Assembly: GCA_002010065.2 (NCBI GenBank)
Contig: MTMD02000002.1
Location: 124,001 to 188,000 of the forward strand
Length of the DNA stretch: 64,000 nt
Reading direction: 5' to 3'
From: Candidatus Pyrohabitans jungbluthii
GTDB taxonomy: Archaea > Hydrothermarchaeota > Hydrothermarchaeia > Hydrothermarchaeales > BMS3B
The translations under genes and the position numbers were made by a program. Position 1 is the first letter of the stretch. Each line of letters begins with the position of its first letter. Below the pieces are notes generated by a model. The model had not been told where the DNA came from and did not search any database. It saw only the letters and a list, made by a program, of their open reading frames with translations. Shown piece after piece: positions 41,599-49,835 of this stretch.

Positions 41599-42570
41599 GT
41601 GGTTATTTTAAAGCTCGGCAATGGCATCGAGATCACCATAGGCGGCGAGAAGCTATACCTGGACCCGAGGCGTGCAGAAGGTACGAGCTTTATCTCCCAC
41701 GCCCATGCCGACCACTCTCCGCGAAGCGTCGAGGGGGAGGTTCTCCTTTCCTCAGCTACAGCCAAGCTTATGCGCAAGCGCGTCGAAGGCAAGAACCTTG
41801 AGATGGGAAAAGCCTACGAAATGCGCGACTTTACCCTTCGCGTCGTGGCGTCTGGGCACATCCTTGGCGCGAGTCAGCTTGTGATGGAAAACGGTTTTAA
41901 GGTTGTATATACCGGCGATTTGCACCTTGAGGGTGGTGCCACATGCGGCGCTGCCAAGGTGGAGCGCTGTGACATTTTAATAATCGAGTCCACCTTCGGT
42001 AGCCCCCATTATGAGTTTCCTCCCCGCGAGGAGGTGATTGCAGAACTCAAGGACTGGGTGGAGGCGCAGCATTCCCGCGGCAGGCTTCCGGTAGTGCTGG
42101 GCTATTCCTTGGGCAAGGCTCAGGAGCTGACATATTACCTGTCGAGGGATTTCTCGGTTGAGGTTCACCCCACAATTTATGAGAACAACCGCAAATATGA
42201 AGCTCTGGGCGTAGCCCTTGGTGAGTATCGCCTGTTTTCCAGCGAAAGCCGCGAGGACAAGGTGGTGATCTTCCCTCCAGCGGCACGCAAGGCAAAGATT
42301 CTGGAAAAGCTCAATTGCAGCTTCGCCTTCATGAGCGGGTGGGCTGTCCACGACGCTACCCGCTTTAGGCTTAGGGTGGACGAGGCGCTGCCGCTGAGCG
42401 ACCACAGCGATTTTTATTCTCTGCTGCGCTACGTAGAGAAGGCTTCGCCCCAGGTGGTTTACACGGTGCACGGCTTCGCCAGCGAGTTCGCAGAGGAGCT
42501 TCGAGCTAGAGGATTTTACGCCGAGGCGCTCGAGGAAAAGAAGCTACGTACGTTGGAGGAGTACCTTTAG
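41599..42570 (+). CDS. Metallo-beta-lactamase exonuclease-like protein
   Basis: 323 residues. ISHAHADHSPRS is the zinc motif, YTGDLHLEGGATCGAA supplies further ligands, LIIESTFGSPHYEFPP is typical of the beta-CASP-like mRNA 3'-end processing and SNM1-like branch, and LPLSDHSDFYSLLRYVEKASPQVVYTVHG is the C-terminal metal segment. Homologs act on RNA or DNA ends, and some are linked with DNA ligases. GTG 41599 is the start, with GGAGGT unusually close (1-2 nt); no better start was seen. Confidence 0.88.
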   Translation: MVILKLGNGIEITIGGEKLYLDPRRAEGTSFISHAHADHSPRSVEGEVLLSSATAKLMRKRVEGKNLEMGKAYEMRDFTLRVVASGHILGASQLVMENGFKVVYTGDLHLEGGATCGAAKVERCDILIIESTFGSPHYEFPPREEVIAELKDWVEAQHSRGRLPVVLGYSLGKAQELTYYLSRDFSVEVHPTIYENNRKYEALGVALGEYRLFSSESREDKVVIFPPAARKAKILEKLNCSFAFMSGWAVHDATRFRLRVDEALPLSDHSDFYSLLRYVEKASPQVVYTVHGFASEFAEELRARGFYAEALEEKKLRTLEEYL

Positions 42571-43095
42571 CTACAGCTCATAAAGCTCGCGATTTATCCT
42601 GGGCAGCATCGCCATGAGCACTGCCTGCTTCGTAAGCTCCTTTCTGCTCAGCTTCCCTTTGCTCAAGAAGCCTATGGCGCCGCCCTTCCTGCCTATGTTC
42701 CTGATCCCACTCAGCTCCTCCATAACCTCCCCCACCTCTCTTCCGCGAAGCACCTGGCGGATAACACTGGGCGGGTACTCAAAGCCAGAGCCAGCGCCGA
42801 GGGTAATAACCTCCCCATCGCTAATTGCGCAGAACTGCACATCCATATAACCTGTGATCGCGAAGGGTACCTCCACCAACCCTGCCTCAATTCCTACGCC
42901 AAGCTCCCCATGCTTAAGTGCAGCCCTAGCACGGTTCACTGCACCACGCACCGTCTCTTCCATACCAAGAGGCTGAGCGCTAACCTTTGAGCTCACCTCA
43001 ACCCCAAAAACCTCAATCTCAGGGTAAAACTCCCTCAGCACTTCCTCCACCGCTCTTACCTTCACCGGATTAGTTGAACCCACAGCTACGCGCAT
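42571..43095 (-). CDS. Non-canonical purine NTP phosphatase (ITP/XTP; DUF84)
   Basis: 174 residues. [53 protein letters not shown] and [17 protein letters not shown] are the conserved blocks of the YjjX/DUF84 family, which hydrolyses inosine and xanthosine triphosphates to protect nucleic acids. It overlaps coaD by 10 bp, so the two genes are co-translated. Confidence 0.94.
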   Translation of the reverse strand: MRVAVGSTNPVKVRAVEEVLREFYPEIEVFGVEVSSKVSAQPLGMEETVRGAVNRARAALKHGELGVGIEAGLVEVPFAITGYMDVQFCAISDGEVITLGAGSGFEYPPSVIRQVLRGREVGEVMEELSGIRNIGRKGGAIGFLSKGKLSRKELTKQAVLMAMLPRINRELYEL

Positions 43096-43541
43096 AGCAG
43101 CACTCCCTCGCGGTCTATCTCTCCTCGCCTGATTCGCCGCGAAGATATGGGCTTACCGTCCTGGGCGAGGAGGAGTGGCACCAGGATTATCTCCAGCTCT
43201 CTTAGCCCGCGCTGGCGTCGGCGCTGGTTAATCTCCTCCGCTCTGGCAAGGGTTTCCTCAGTCACCACAATAGCCTCGAGCTCCGCGTCGCTCACCGCGG
43301 GTCCATAGTAATCGTCGAGCCTCACTATCTCCGCCCGCTCGGCAAAGCCCTCCTCCATGAGAAAGCGCTGTAGCTCCGCCAGCCTCTTCTCGTAGCTCTC
43401 TGCCCCCTTTGGCTTGGCAATCGCATCGCTGGTTAGCCCAATGAGCACCCTTTCGCCCGAGGTAAAGGCAACCCTGAGAAGCTCTCTATGGCCAGCGTGC
43501 AACCTGTCGAAGGTTCCACCCACCGCCACTTTCCTGAACAT
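43086..43541 (-). CDS. coaD: Phosphopantetheine adenylyltransferase, archaeal type
   Basis: 151 residues. The nucleotidyltransferase motif is [16 protein letters not shown] and the C-terminal [15 protein letters not shown] binds the triphosphate. It makes dephospho-CoA from phosphopantetheine and ATP. Archaeal enzymes of this length belong to the COG1019 group, distinct from bacterial CoaD. First gene of a two-gene operon with the NTP phosphatase. Confidence 0.94.
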   Translation of the reverse strand: MFRKVAVGGTFDRLHAGHRELLRVAFTSGERVLIGLTSDAIAKPKGAESYEKRLAELQRFLMEEGFAERAEIVRLDDYYGPAVSDAELEAIVVTEETLARAEEINQRRRQRGLRELEIILVPLLLAQDGKPISSRRIRRGEIDREGVLLCA

Positions 43542-43583
43542 CGCTTAAACTCTTGCGGTGGGATTAATAACTTTATTGCTTCG

Positions 43584-43614
43584 AAAAAAAGAGGTCAGCG
43601 CGGGATGCGCTGAC
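43584..43614 (-). terminator. Intrinsic-type terminator after the cytochrome b gene
   Basis: On the minus strand, GTCAGCGC-N5-GCGCTGAC forms a perfect 8-bp stem (43594-43614) overlapping the last base of the stop codon, followed by CTCTTTTTTTC (7 T in a row). This resembles a bacterial-type terminator. Archaeal termination usually needs only the T tract. Confidence 0.7.
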
Positions 43615-44864
43615 TAATGGAAGATGTGGGGGATTATTTCACCTGCCGCCGCCCAGTAGGATATCGCTAGCATGAAGAAAGCCCCCGCATAGTATAGCAG
43701 CTCGCCCGCGCGCGCCTTCTTATCGCCGCGTAGTGGAAGCCGCTCCACCACGTAGGGGAATATCAGCAGCGGGAGAAAAGCCAGCACTGGCATGACCACC
43801 ATGGTTGTGGCACCGAACAGGTTTTCCCCGGTGACCAGGAAGTATATTGGCCATGGCGGCTTGGTTACCTCTATCCCTGCGACAGTATGCTCTCCTTCTA
43901 ACCCCTGAATAAAGGGTGCCTCCATGAAAAGGCTCTGCATCACCAGGAAGACTGTGAGCACCGCTGAATAGACGACAGCCTTCTTCCAGCGCCTCTGCAC
44001 CTGAAGGTAAACCTTCCTCATGAGCACGTGGGGTGCGGTTAACAGGAGAATTGCAAAGGTTGTCAAGCCTATGTGGAAGGCGGTAAGCTTCATCACTGCA
44101 AGGTCGCCGGAGAAGAAGTTTGACACGTAGCTGCCCAGAGGCACCAGGCTGAAGGCGTACATCATGTGTTCAAAGCCCTCAAGGGACTCCTGGTCAGCTC
44201 TCATGAAGGTCCCGGCAAGGAAGCTCAGCCAGCTGATAATCAGAAGCAGTGCGCCTGTAACCCAGATTATCTTGCGCTTACCTAAGTAGGTTCTCGTGGA
44301 AATAGCGCGCGCAGAGTGCAGCATCATCAGGAACAAAAAGAGCTCGCTGGACCAGTTGTGGAGGTTTCTGAAGAAGGCAAGCGTTGCGTCTTGGGTAATA
44401 GCTTCAACGCTGTGGTACGCTTCCGTGGGCAGAGGCTTGTAGAAGAAGGTTATTATTATCCCCGAAGGGATTACTAGGCCAAGGAAGATAATGGCGGTGA
44501 CAGTACCGAGAGTGTACCAGTCTATCGCAGATTTGAGCTTCTCGCTTACCCCTTTTACCCTCGCAAAGGACAGGTAAACCAGGGCAAAGAGCAGCGCGAA
44601 TATGACGAACCTTATCTTGTCCACCTTTGCCTTTGCGTAGGCCTCCTCCATTACCCTTTCCATGTACTCCTCCAGTTCATGTTCATCCACCTCCTCACCA
44701 GGCTCCAAGCCTATATACCCTATTCTGGGTTCCCCGTGACCATGTTCTTCAACATCACCCTCCTCATGATGTTCCTCACCCTCCTCATGCGCCCCAGTTG
44801 CGTAGGCTGCAGGCAGGGCGAGGAGTACCATAATAGCCAGCAGGACCACTACTACCTTTCTCAT
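43614..44864 (-). CDS. Cytochrome b6-like diheme protein with His-rich N terminus
   Basis: 416 residues. A cleavable signal (MRKVVVVLLAIMVLLALPAAYATG) is followed by a His/Glu-rich tract at about 26-44 and an acidic linker. The membrane part has His169/His183 (HNWSSELFLFLMMLH, 14 apart) and His264/His279 (HIGLTTFAILLLTAPH, 15 apart), the exact heme-ligand spacing of cytochrome b6. It would transfer electrons from quinol. There is no Rieske gene next to it, so its partner is unknown. GGAGGT lies 6 nt before the ATG. Divergent from a small membrane protein and a winged-helix protein. Confidence 0.88.
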   Translation of the reverse strand: MRKVVVVLLAIMVLLALPAAYATGAHEEGEEHHEEGDVEEHGHGEPRIGYIGLEPGEEVDEHELEEYMERVMEEAYAKAKVDKIRFVIFALLFALVYLSFARVKGVSEKLKSAIDWYTLGTVTAIIFLGLVIPSGIIITFFYKPLPTEAYHSVEAITQDATLAFFRNLHNWSSELFLFLMMLHSARAISTRTYLGKRKIIWVTGALLLIISWLSFLAGTFMRADQESLEGFEHMMYAFSLVPLGSYVSNFFSGDLAVMKLTAFHIGLTTFAILLLTAPHVLMRKVYLQVQRRWKKAVVYSAVLTVFLVMQSLFMEAPFIQGLEGEHTVAGIEVTKPPWPIYFLVTGENLFGATTMVVMPVLAFLPLLIFPYVVERLPLRGDKKARAGELLYYAGAFFMLAISYWAAAGEIIPHIFH

Positions 44865-44980
44865 CCATCGACCTCCTTTCTGACTCTGTTAATGATACGT
44901 AGATGTTAATATAATGTTACCTTAATGAAGCAATATTGTTATATATTGGCTACGCCAGATACACTCTGAGGTGTTAGAAG
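44865..44980. promoter_or_regulatory. Divergent promoter of cytochrome b and small membrane protein genes
   Basis: A TATA-like GTTATATATT at 44938-44947 lies 34 nt before the plus-strand ATG, whose GAGGTG is at 44968-44973. For the minus strand the TTAATATAATGTTACC stretch near 44909-44924 is the likely promoter. Loose direct repeats of ATGTTA-type sequence occur, but no clear operator. Confidence 0.45.
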
Positions 44981-45289
44981 ATGGATGTGGACGGCCTGCT
45001 AATTTCTCTCACTGTCCTTGTTTCCCTCAGCTTTCTGGCGGCAGTTTACTTTTCCGTCAAGCTCTCCAGAGAAACAAGGTATGAGCGCTACTGGCTTGCT
45101 CTCGCACTGGCTGCCTTTCTGCTGGCGATCCACCACTGGTTGGCGCTACCCTGGGAGTTTCACCTGATTTCAGAGAGTCTCCTGCACAATCTTGAGCAGT
45201 TCACCGCTCTTTTCGGTGCTTCTCTCTTCGCCTACGCTGTGTACGGGCTTTATTCTTCAATGAAAAGAATAAGGGAAAAGCTGGAGTAA
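44981..45289 (+). CDS. Small three-helix membrane protein
   Basis: 102 residues with three hydrophobic segments (LLISLTVLVSLSFLAAVYFSV, WLALALAAFLLAIHHWLALPW, FTALFGASLFAYAVYGLY). I do not recognise the family. The gene faces the cytochrome b gene across a shared promoter and its stop is 1 nt before the winged-helix gene, so it may be a membrane sensor or helper for that regulator or for the cytochrome. This role is inference from position. Confidence 0.75.
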   Translation: MDVDGLLISLTVLVSLSFLAAVYFSVKLSRETRYERYWLALALAAFLLAIHHWLALPWEFHLISESLLHNLEQFTALFGASLFAYAVYGLYSSMKRIREKLE

Positions 45290-45290
45290 A

Positions 45291-45575
45291 ATGCTGCCAA
45301 AGTCGGTGCTCTTCTACTGGAGCAAAGGAGCAGAGACGAGGAGGAAGATACTGAAGATAATCCACACCAGGGGGGAGAAGGGTGAGCCCAGCTTTCTTAA
45401 TGTTATCGCCAGCGAGCTTGGCATAACCCATGCGGCGGCGAAGAAACACCTCGACCTCTTAGTGGAGGAGGGCTACATAGAGCAGATAAACCCCGGCGGA
45501 AAGCCAGTCTATCTCAGGCTGACGGAGAAAGGAAAAGAGGTGGTAGAGGAGTTCTTGGGCGAGGCAGATCGCTAA
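45291..45575 (+). CDS. Winged-helix regulator (ArsR/MarR-like)
   Basis: 94 residues. ETRRKILKIIHTRGEKGEPSFLNVIASELGITHAAAKKHLDLLVEEGYIEQ is a clear helix-turn-helix with recognition helix, and the wing is PVYLRLTEKGKEVVEEFL. It lacks metal-binding cysteines. It is transcribed with the small membrane protein (ATG 1 nt after that stop), so it may regulate the divergent cytochrome b gene. It overlaps the convergent thioredoxin-fold gene by 4 bp. Confidence 0.85.
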   Translation: MLPKSVLFYWSKGAETRRKILKIIHTRGEKGEPSFLNVIASELGITHAAAKKHLDLLVEEGYIEQINPGGKPVYLRLTEKGKEVVEEFLGEADR

Positions 45576-46033
45576 AATTTGCTCTGACTCTCTTTTACAG
45601 CCTCTAAGGCCTGGAGAAATGTATTCTCATCCATAAAGCCCACGATGCTGCCCAGCTTTTTCCCGTCGTGGGTCAGAAACACGAAAGTTGGTGTGCCCCT
45701 AACCTCGTAGCTGAAAACAAGCTCGCGGTTTTCGCTCTTGTCTATGTCTATGGCGACAGCCACGAAGTCTCTGTTGAGGGTATCCTTCACCCTCTGCTTG
45801 GGAAGAACCTCAGATTCAAACTTCCTGCACCAGCCGCAGGAGTCGATTCTGAAGTAGAGGAGCACAGGTTTTGAGGTTTTGCTCGCGTAGCTTAGGGCCT
45901 CTTCGTATGAGGTGTAGAACACAGCCCCGGAGAAGTTCCTGATTTTCTTGGGTGCCTCTTCCGTAGCCTCCGCCGCAGATTCTAGGCAACCAATAGCCAA
46001 AGTGAGCAGCACAGCTATAGCCCATCGCCTCAT
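45572..46033 (-). CDS. Thioredoxin-fold lipoprotein (CGWC type)
   Basis: About 153 residues. The signal peptide has the lipobox LAIGC. The thioredoxin domain carries active site SCGWCRKFESEVL, with NRDFVAVAIDIDK and the cis-Pro loop RGTPTFVFLTHDGK; the CGWC site is typical of thioredoxin_7-like thiol:disulfide proteins. It would act outside the membrane, perhaps in cytochrome maturation. ATG 46033 is favoured over GTG 46048 since GGAGAG precedes it. Confidence 0.88.
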   Translation of the reverse strand: MRRWAIAVLLTLAIGCLESAAEATEEAPKKIRNFSGAVFYTSYEEALSYASKTSKPVLLYFRIDSCGWCRKFESEVLPKQRVKDTLNRDFVAVAIDIDKSENRELVFSYEVRGTPTFVFLTHDGKKLGSIVGFMDENTFLQALEAVKESQSKF

Positions 46034-46097
46034 TGGAGCTCTCCTCACCCTTTACAACCTCTCAGGGAACTTATCAGGATTTTCTCAAATCATGCCA

Positions 46098-46124
46098 AAT
46101 TTCTGCCAGAAATGGGCAGAAATT
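46098..46124. promoter_or_regulatory. Inverted repeat before the 58-aa gene
   Basis: AATTTCTGCC-N7-GGCAGAAATT is a perfect 10-bp inverted repeat. A third copy of the arm (GCCAGAAATT) lies at 46141-46150. The plus-strand TATA-like TTTATGATA follows at about 46127-46135, so this is a candidate operator for the gene starting at 46156. Confidence 0.6.
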
Positions 46125-46155
46125 CTTTTATGATATGAGCGCCAGAAATTAAAAT

Positions 46156-46332
46156 ATGAAAAAGCGGAAGCCCATCAAGGACATGTTCCTGGACATAGCG
46201 GAGGAGTGGGAAAAGTACTGGCGCGATGAGATTGGCTTCTACGACTTCCTCAACGAGTATGTGGAGATAGATGATGACCTGCGCACCTACGTTATAAAGA
46301 GGAGGAAGAAGAAGCCAGAGGAGGAGTTGTGA
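46156..46332 (+). CDS. Small charged protein, 58 residues
   Basis: ATG 46156, TGA 46330-46332. The sequence starts MKKRKPIKDMFLDIAEEWEK and ends VIKRRKKKPEEEL: a basic start, an acidic/aromatic helical middle (YWRDEIGFYDFLNEY) and a Lys/Arg-rich stretch. The TATA-like element about 25 nt upstream predicts a leaderless transcript. I do not recognise it. It precedes a phosphoesterase gene by 37 bp and may be a DNA- or RNA-contacting peptide, which is inference from charge only. Confidence 0.7.
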   Translation: MKKRKPIKDMFLDIAEEWEKYWRDEIGFYDFLNEYVEIDDDLRTYVIKRRKKKPEEEL

Positions 46333-46369
46333 GGGAGAAGATTATTAACTCTGTAGCGTAGCTAAGAAC

Positions 46370-47107
46370 ATGGAGATTTTCACAGGCGTTGAGATACTCT
46401 GCCCCTACCCTGCGCTTTATCTTGAAGATATAAAGGCAGTGGTTATTGCAGACCTTCATCTGGGATACGAGGGGATAATGGCGGAGCAGGGCATATTTAT
46501 GCCCAAGACGCAGTTCAGGAAGGAGCAGGAGATGCTCGAGAGTATCGCAGGTCTAAAGCATGCGGAGCGGGTGATTATTAACGGCGATGTTAAGCACGAG
46601 TTCAGTGAGACCAGCTACCACGAGTTTCGCGAGGTTGGTGAGCTTTTTGAGATTCTGCGAAGGCACTTTAGAGAGGTGCATGTGGTGAAGGGCAACCATG
46701 ACAACTTCATCATCTACGTTACCCGGAAGCATGGCATAGCCCTGCACGAGGAGCTTATGCTTGGCAAGTACCACTTCTTCCACGGGCACCGCATGCCGCG
46801 CGAAGCTGAGGCGGAGTTTTTGGTTATGGGCCACGAGCACCCTGCCATAGCGCTCTACGACGAGATTGGGGTTAAGGAAAAGGTTAAGTGCTTTTTATAC
46901 GGTGAGGCTGGCGGAAAAAAGCTGGTGGTGCTGCCTGCGTTTTCCCCGCTTGCGTACGGCAGCGATGTCAACCAGGTGCCAAAGAGCGAGCTTCTCTCCC
47001 CCCTTCTGCGCAGCATCGACGTGGATAAGCTTAACGTTGTGGCGGTGAGTGAAGAGGCGGGTTGCTTGCCCTTTGCACAGCTTGGGGAGCTGCGCAGGTT
47101 TGCGTGA
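46370..47107 (+). CDS. Metallophosphoesterase (SbcD-related archaeal type)
   Basis: 245 residues. VVIADLHLGYEG, VIINGDVKHEF, VVKGNHDNF and FFHGHRMPRE...VMGHEHPAI are the five calcineurin-type metal motifs. The family is related to SbcD/Mre11 nucleases but lacks their accessory domain. In other archaea it is a neighbour of the Lhr helicase; here it follows the 58-aa gene. Substrate unknown. Confidence 0.9.
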   Translation: MEIFTGVEILCPYPALYLEDIKAVVIADLHLGYEGIMAEQGIFMPKTQFRKEQEMLESIAGLKHAERVIINGDVKHEFSETSYHEFREVGELFEILRRHFREVHVVKGNHDNFIIYVTRKHGIALHEELMLGKYHFFHGHRMPREAEAEFLVMGHEHPAIALYDEIGVKEKVKCFLYGEAGGKKLVVLPAFSPLAYGSDVNQVPKSELLSPLLRSIDVDKLNVVAVSEEAGCLPFAQLGELRRFA

Positions 47108-47108
47108 A

Positions 47109-48038
47109 TCACTTTCTCCCAACCACAACGCGGCTCTCGCTCAGCTCAATCCTCTCAAACTGTTTAAACCCTGCCTCGCGAAGCCATGCTTCGACTTCGC
47201 TCCACGAGTAGGTTCTGCCTTCGCTGCTGAGGAGCATGTGGAGCGCAAATATCGCCGCTTCTCTCGGCGCCACCTTGGAGTCGTCGAGTATATAATCGTG
47301 GACTATCACCACGCCGCCCTCTGCTAAGGCGTCGTAAACGCGCCTGAAGAGCTTGCGGTTCTGTGCCTCGCTGAGAAAGTGGATTATGTTGGAGACCAGC
47401 GCTGCATCGTAACCCTTGCCAAAATCATCGCGAAGGAAGTCCGCCTCAAGCACGCGAATGCCAGTGACGCCCTTTCTTTTGAGAATCTCTCTCGTAGCGC
47501 TTGCTGTTTCGGGCAGCTCAACTATCGTCGCAGCCAGGCGGTAGCGCTGTGCGAAGGCTATCGCGTAGGCGCCTGAGCCCCCACCTAGGTCAACCAGGCT
47601 GCGCTTTCCCTCAAGGTTTACAGCTCTTGCAAGCTCATATGCGCGTGTCGCTGCAGTGCTGTCTAAAGCCAGAAGAAAAGCAAGCCTGTCCTCTTCCTCT
47701 GGTGCATGCCAGAATATCGCTTCCTCAAGCTTTGCCCACTTTGCAAAGCCCCTGTTCGCATGCTTCAACCAGTAGCCTAGGTAATCGCTGCTTGAGCTTA
47801 CCAAGTACCTGCTGGCTTCGGGAGAGTTTCTGTACCTATCCCCAGTCTTCTCTATAAAACCAAGCGCTACCAGTGCATTGAGCAGAAGCTCTAGGGCGCG
47901 GGGTTCCGCTTTTAGTGCTTTAGCCAATTCTAAAGTGGAGCGCGGCTCTTCCAGGTAGTCGAAGAGGTTGTAGGCTGCCGCTACGAGCAGAATCTTCGAC
48001 TCGCGGTAGGCAGCGCCCAGCTCTATTATTCTCTCCAT
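47109..48038 (-). CDS. SAM-dependent methyltransferase with N-terminal dimerisation domain
   Basis: 309 residues. The N-terminal winged-helix dimer domain (RESKILLVAAAYNLFDYLEEPRSTLELAKAL) and the Rossmann core with SLVDLGGGSGAYAIAFAQRY, RVLEADFLRD and ALVSNIIHFLSE are those of the plant-type O-methyltransferase/hydroxyneurosporene methyltransferase group. The substrate is unknown; members methylate hydroxyl or thiol groups of small molecules. ATG 48038 lies 1 nt past the ilvD stop, so it is translated after ilvD. Confidence 0.88.
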   Translation of the reverse strand: MERIIELGAAYRESKILLVAAAYNLFDYLEEPRSTLELAKALKAEPRALELLLNALVALGFIEKTGDRYRNSPEASRYLVSSSSDYLGYWLKHANRGFAKWAKLEEAIFWHAPEEEDRLAFLLALDSTAATRAYELARAVNLEGKRSLVDLGGGSGAYAIAFAQRYRLAATIVELPETASATREILKRKGVTGIRVLEADFLRDDFGKGYDAALVSNIIHFLSEAQNRKLFRRVYDALAEGGVVIVHDYILDDSKVAPREAAIFALHMLLSSEGRTYSWSEVEAWLREAGFKQFERIELSESRVVVGRK

Positions 48039-48039
48039 A

Positions 48040-49701
48040 TCACAATATCGCGCCCATATCCGCACTGCTCACGCTGCGGCGGTAGCTCTCAAGGTAGCTC
48101 CTTCTTGCCTCTGTGCGAGGAGGCTGCCATTCCTGCTTTCTCCTCTCCAGCTCTTCCTCGTCCACGAGAAGGTTGAGCTTCCGCGCTGGTATGTCTATCT
48201 CAACAATATCGCCATCCTTAACCAGGGCTATGGGGCCACCTTCGTAAGCCTCCGGCGACACGTGACCTATGCAAGGACCTCGAGTACCGCCCGAGAAGCG
48301 TCCGTCGGTTATTAAAGCCACGCTGTCGCTGAGCCCCATGCCCGCGATTATAGACGTAGCGGCAAGCATCTCCCGCATTCCGGGACCGCCCTTCGGGCCC
48401 TCGTAGCGTATTATCACCACGTCGCCGGGCTTAATCTCATCGTTGAGAATCGCCTTTACCGCCGCCTCTTCGCCGTCGAAAACTCGAGCAGGGCCGCGAT
48501 GCTTGAGCATCTTCTCACTTACGGCGGTCTGTTTCACCACACTTCCGCGAGGAGCGAGGCTGCCTTTTAGCACTGCAATGCCACCTTCGCTGTGATAGGG
48601 ATTGCTCGGATCGCGGATGACCTCGCGGTTCTTCTCTGGGTTGACTATCCTCACGTGCTTTAGATTCTCCTCCAGCGTTGAGCCCGTGACTGTGAGCACA
48701 TCCAGGTTGAGCTTATCCTTTATTTTAAGCATAACTGCAGGTATGCCACCAGCTTGGTCCAGGTCGAGCATGAAGTGCTCCCCTCCCGGCCTGAGGCTGG
48801 TGAGGTGAGGCGTCTCTCTGGAAATCTTATCAAAAGCATCCAGTGGAAGCTCCACACCTGCCTCCCTCGCAATCGCAGGCAGGTGAAGCGCGGTGTTGGT
48901 AGAGCCGCCTATTGCCATGTCTATGCGTATCGCATTTTCAAACGCCTTCTCAGTCATTATCTCCCTTGCTGATATGCCGCGTTCCAGAAGCTCCATAACC
49001 TTCATTCCGCTCAGCTTTGCGATGCGCAGCTTCTTAGCGTCAACAGCATGGGCGGTACCACACCCTGGCAAGCTCATACCCAGCGCTTCGGTAACGCACG
49101 CCATTGTGTTGGCGGTGAACAAGCCAGCGCATGATCCCGGGCCAGGGCACGCGAGGTTTTCGAGGTCATTAAGCTGCTCCTCGGTTATCTTCCCGGCCTT
49201 GAACTCGCCAACAGCCTCGAATACAGAAATTAAATCCACATTTTTATCTCCCACGAAGCCCGGGCACATGGCGCCGCCTGTCACGACGATGCTGGGGAGG
49301 TTGAGCCTAGCAGCGGCCATCAGGTGCCCAGGCACAATCTTGTCACAGGTTGGTATGAAGACCAAAGCGTCGAAGCGATAGGCTTGGGCAACCAGCTCTA
49401 TGCTTGCGGCAATCACCTCGCGCGAAGGCAGAGAGTAACGCATGCCCTCATGCCCCATTGCAATGCCGTCACATATCCCTATGGTGTTGAACTCGAAGGG
49501 CACACCCCCTGCTAAGCGAACCCCCGCCTTGACCGCGTCTGCTATCTTGTCAAGATGCACATGCCCGGGAATGAGCTCATTCCAGGAGTTAACAATGCCC
49601 ACGAAGGGTCTATCTATCTCTTCATCGGTTATCCCCATAGCCCTGAGCAGGCTTCTGTGAGGCGCCCTCTCCAGCCCTTTCTTCACGGCATCGCTCCTCA
49701 T
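48040..49701 (-). CDS. ilvD: Dihydroxyacid dehydratase
   Basis: 553 residues. It dehydrates dihydroxyisovalerate and dihydroxymethylvalerate in valine and isoleucine synthesis. The Fe-S ligands are in [11 protein letters not shown] and [38 protein letters not shown] is the C-terminal signature. GGAAGGTGG precedes the ATG. It is divergent from the surface protein gene and followed directly by the methyltransferase. Confidence 0.96.
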   Translation of the reverse strand: MRSDAVKKGLERAPHRSLLRAMGITDEEIDRPFVGIVNSWNELIPGHVHLDKIADAVKAGVRLAGGVPFEFNTIGICDGIAMGHEGMRYSLPSREVIAASIELVAQAYRFDALVFIPTCDKIVPGHLMAAARLNLPSIVVTGGAMCPGFVGDKNVDLISVFEAVGEFKAGKITEEQLNDLENLACPGPGSCAGLFTANTMACVTEALGMSLPGCGTAHAVDAKKLRIAKLSGMKVMELLERGISAREIMTEKAFENAIRIDMAIGGSTNTALHLPAIAREAGVELPLDAFDKISRETPHLTSLRPGGEHFMLDLDQAGGIPAVMLKIKDKLNLDVLTVTGSTLEENLKHVRIVNPEKNREVIRDPSNPYHSEGGIAVLKGSLAPRGSVVKQTAVSEKMLKHRGPARVFDGEEAAVKAILNDEIKPGDVVIIRYEGPKGGPGMREMLAATSIIAGMGLSDSVALITDGRFSGGTRGPCIGHVSPEAYEGGPIALVKDGDIVEIDIPARKLNLLVDEEELERRKQEWQPPRTEARRSYLESYRRSVSSADMGAIL

Positions 49702-49835
49702 AGTATACCACCTTCCTATAACCCTCGCGTAACAAGCGATAAACTTTATATATGCACCCCGGTGCTAGTTTTATTGATTGATATGGAAATTGCGTCTAAA
49801 AATAAATGCTATGCGTCTCCGCTAAGGTGAGAAAG
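49702..49835. promoter_or_regulatory. Divergent promoter of ilvD and the surface protein gene
   Basis: A TATATAA/TTATATA core at about 49745-49753 can serve both strands. The plus-strand leader has GGTGA at 49825-49829, the Shine-Dalgarno of the surface protein GTG start at 49836. The minus-strand leader has GGAAGGTGG before the ilvD ATG. Confidence 0.5.
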
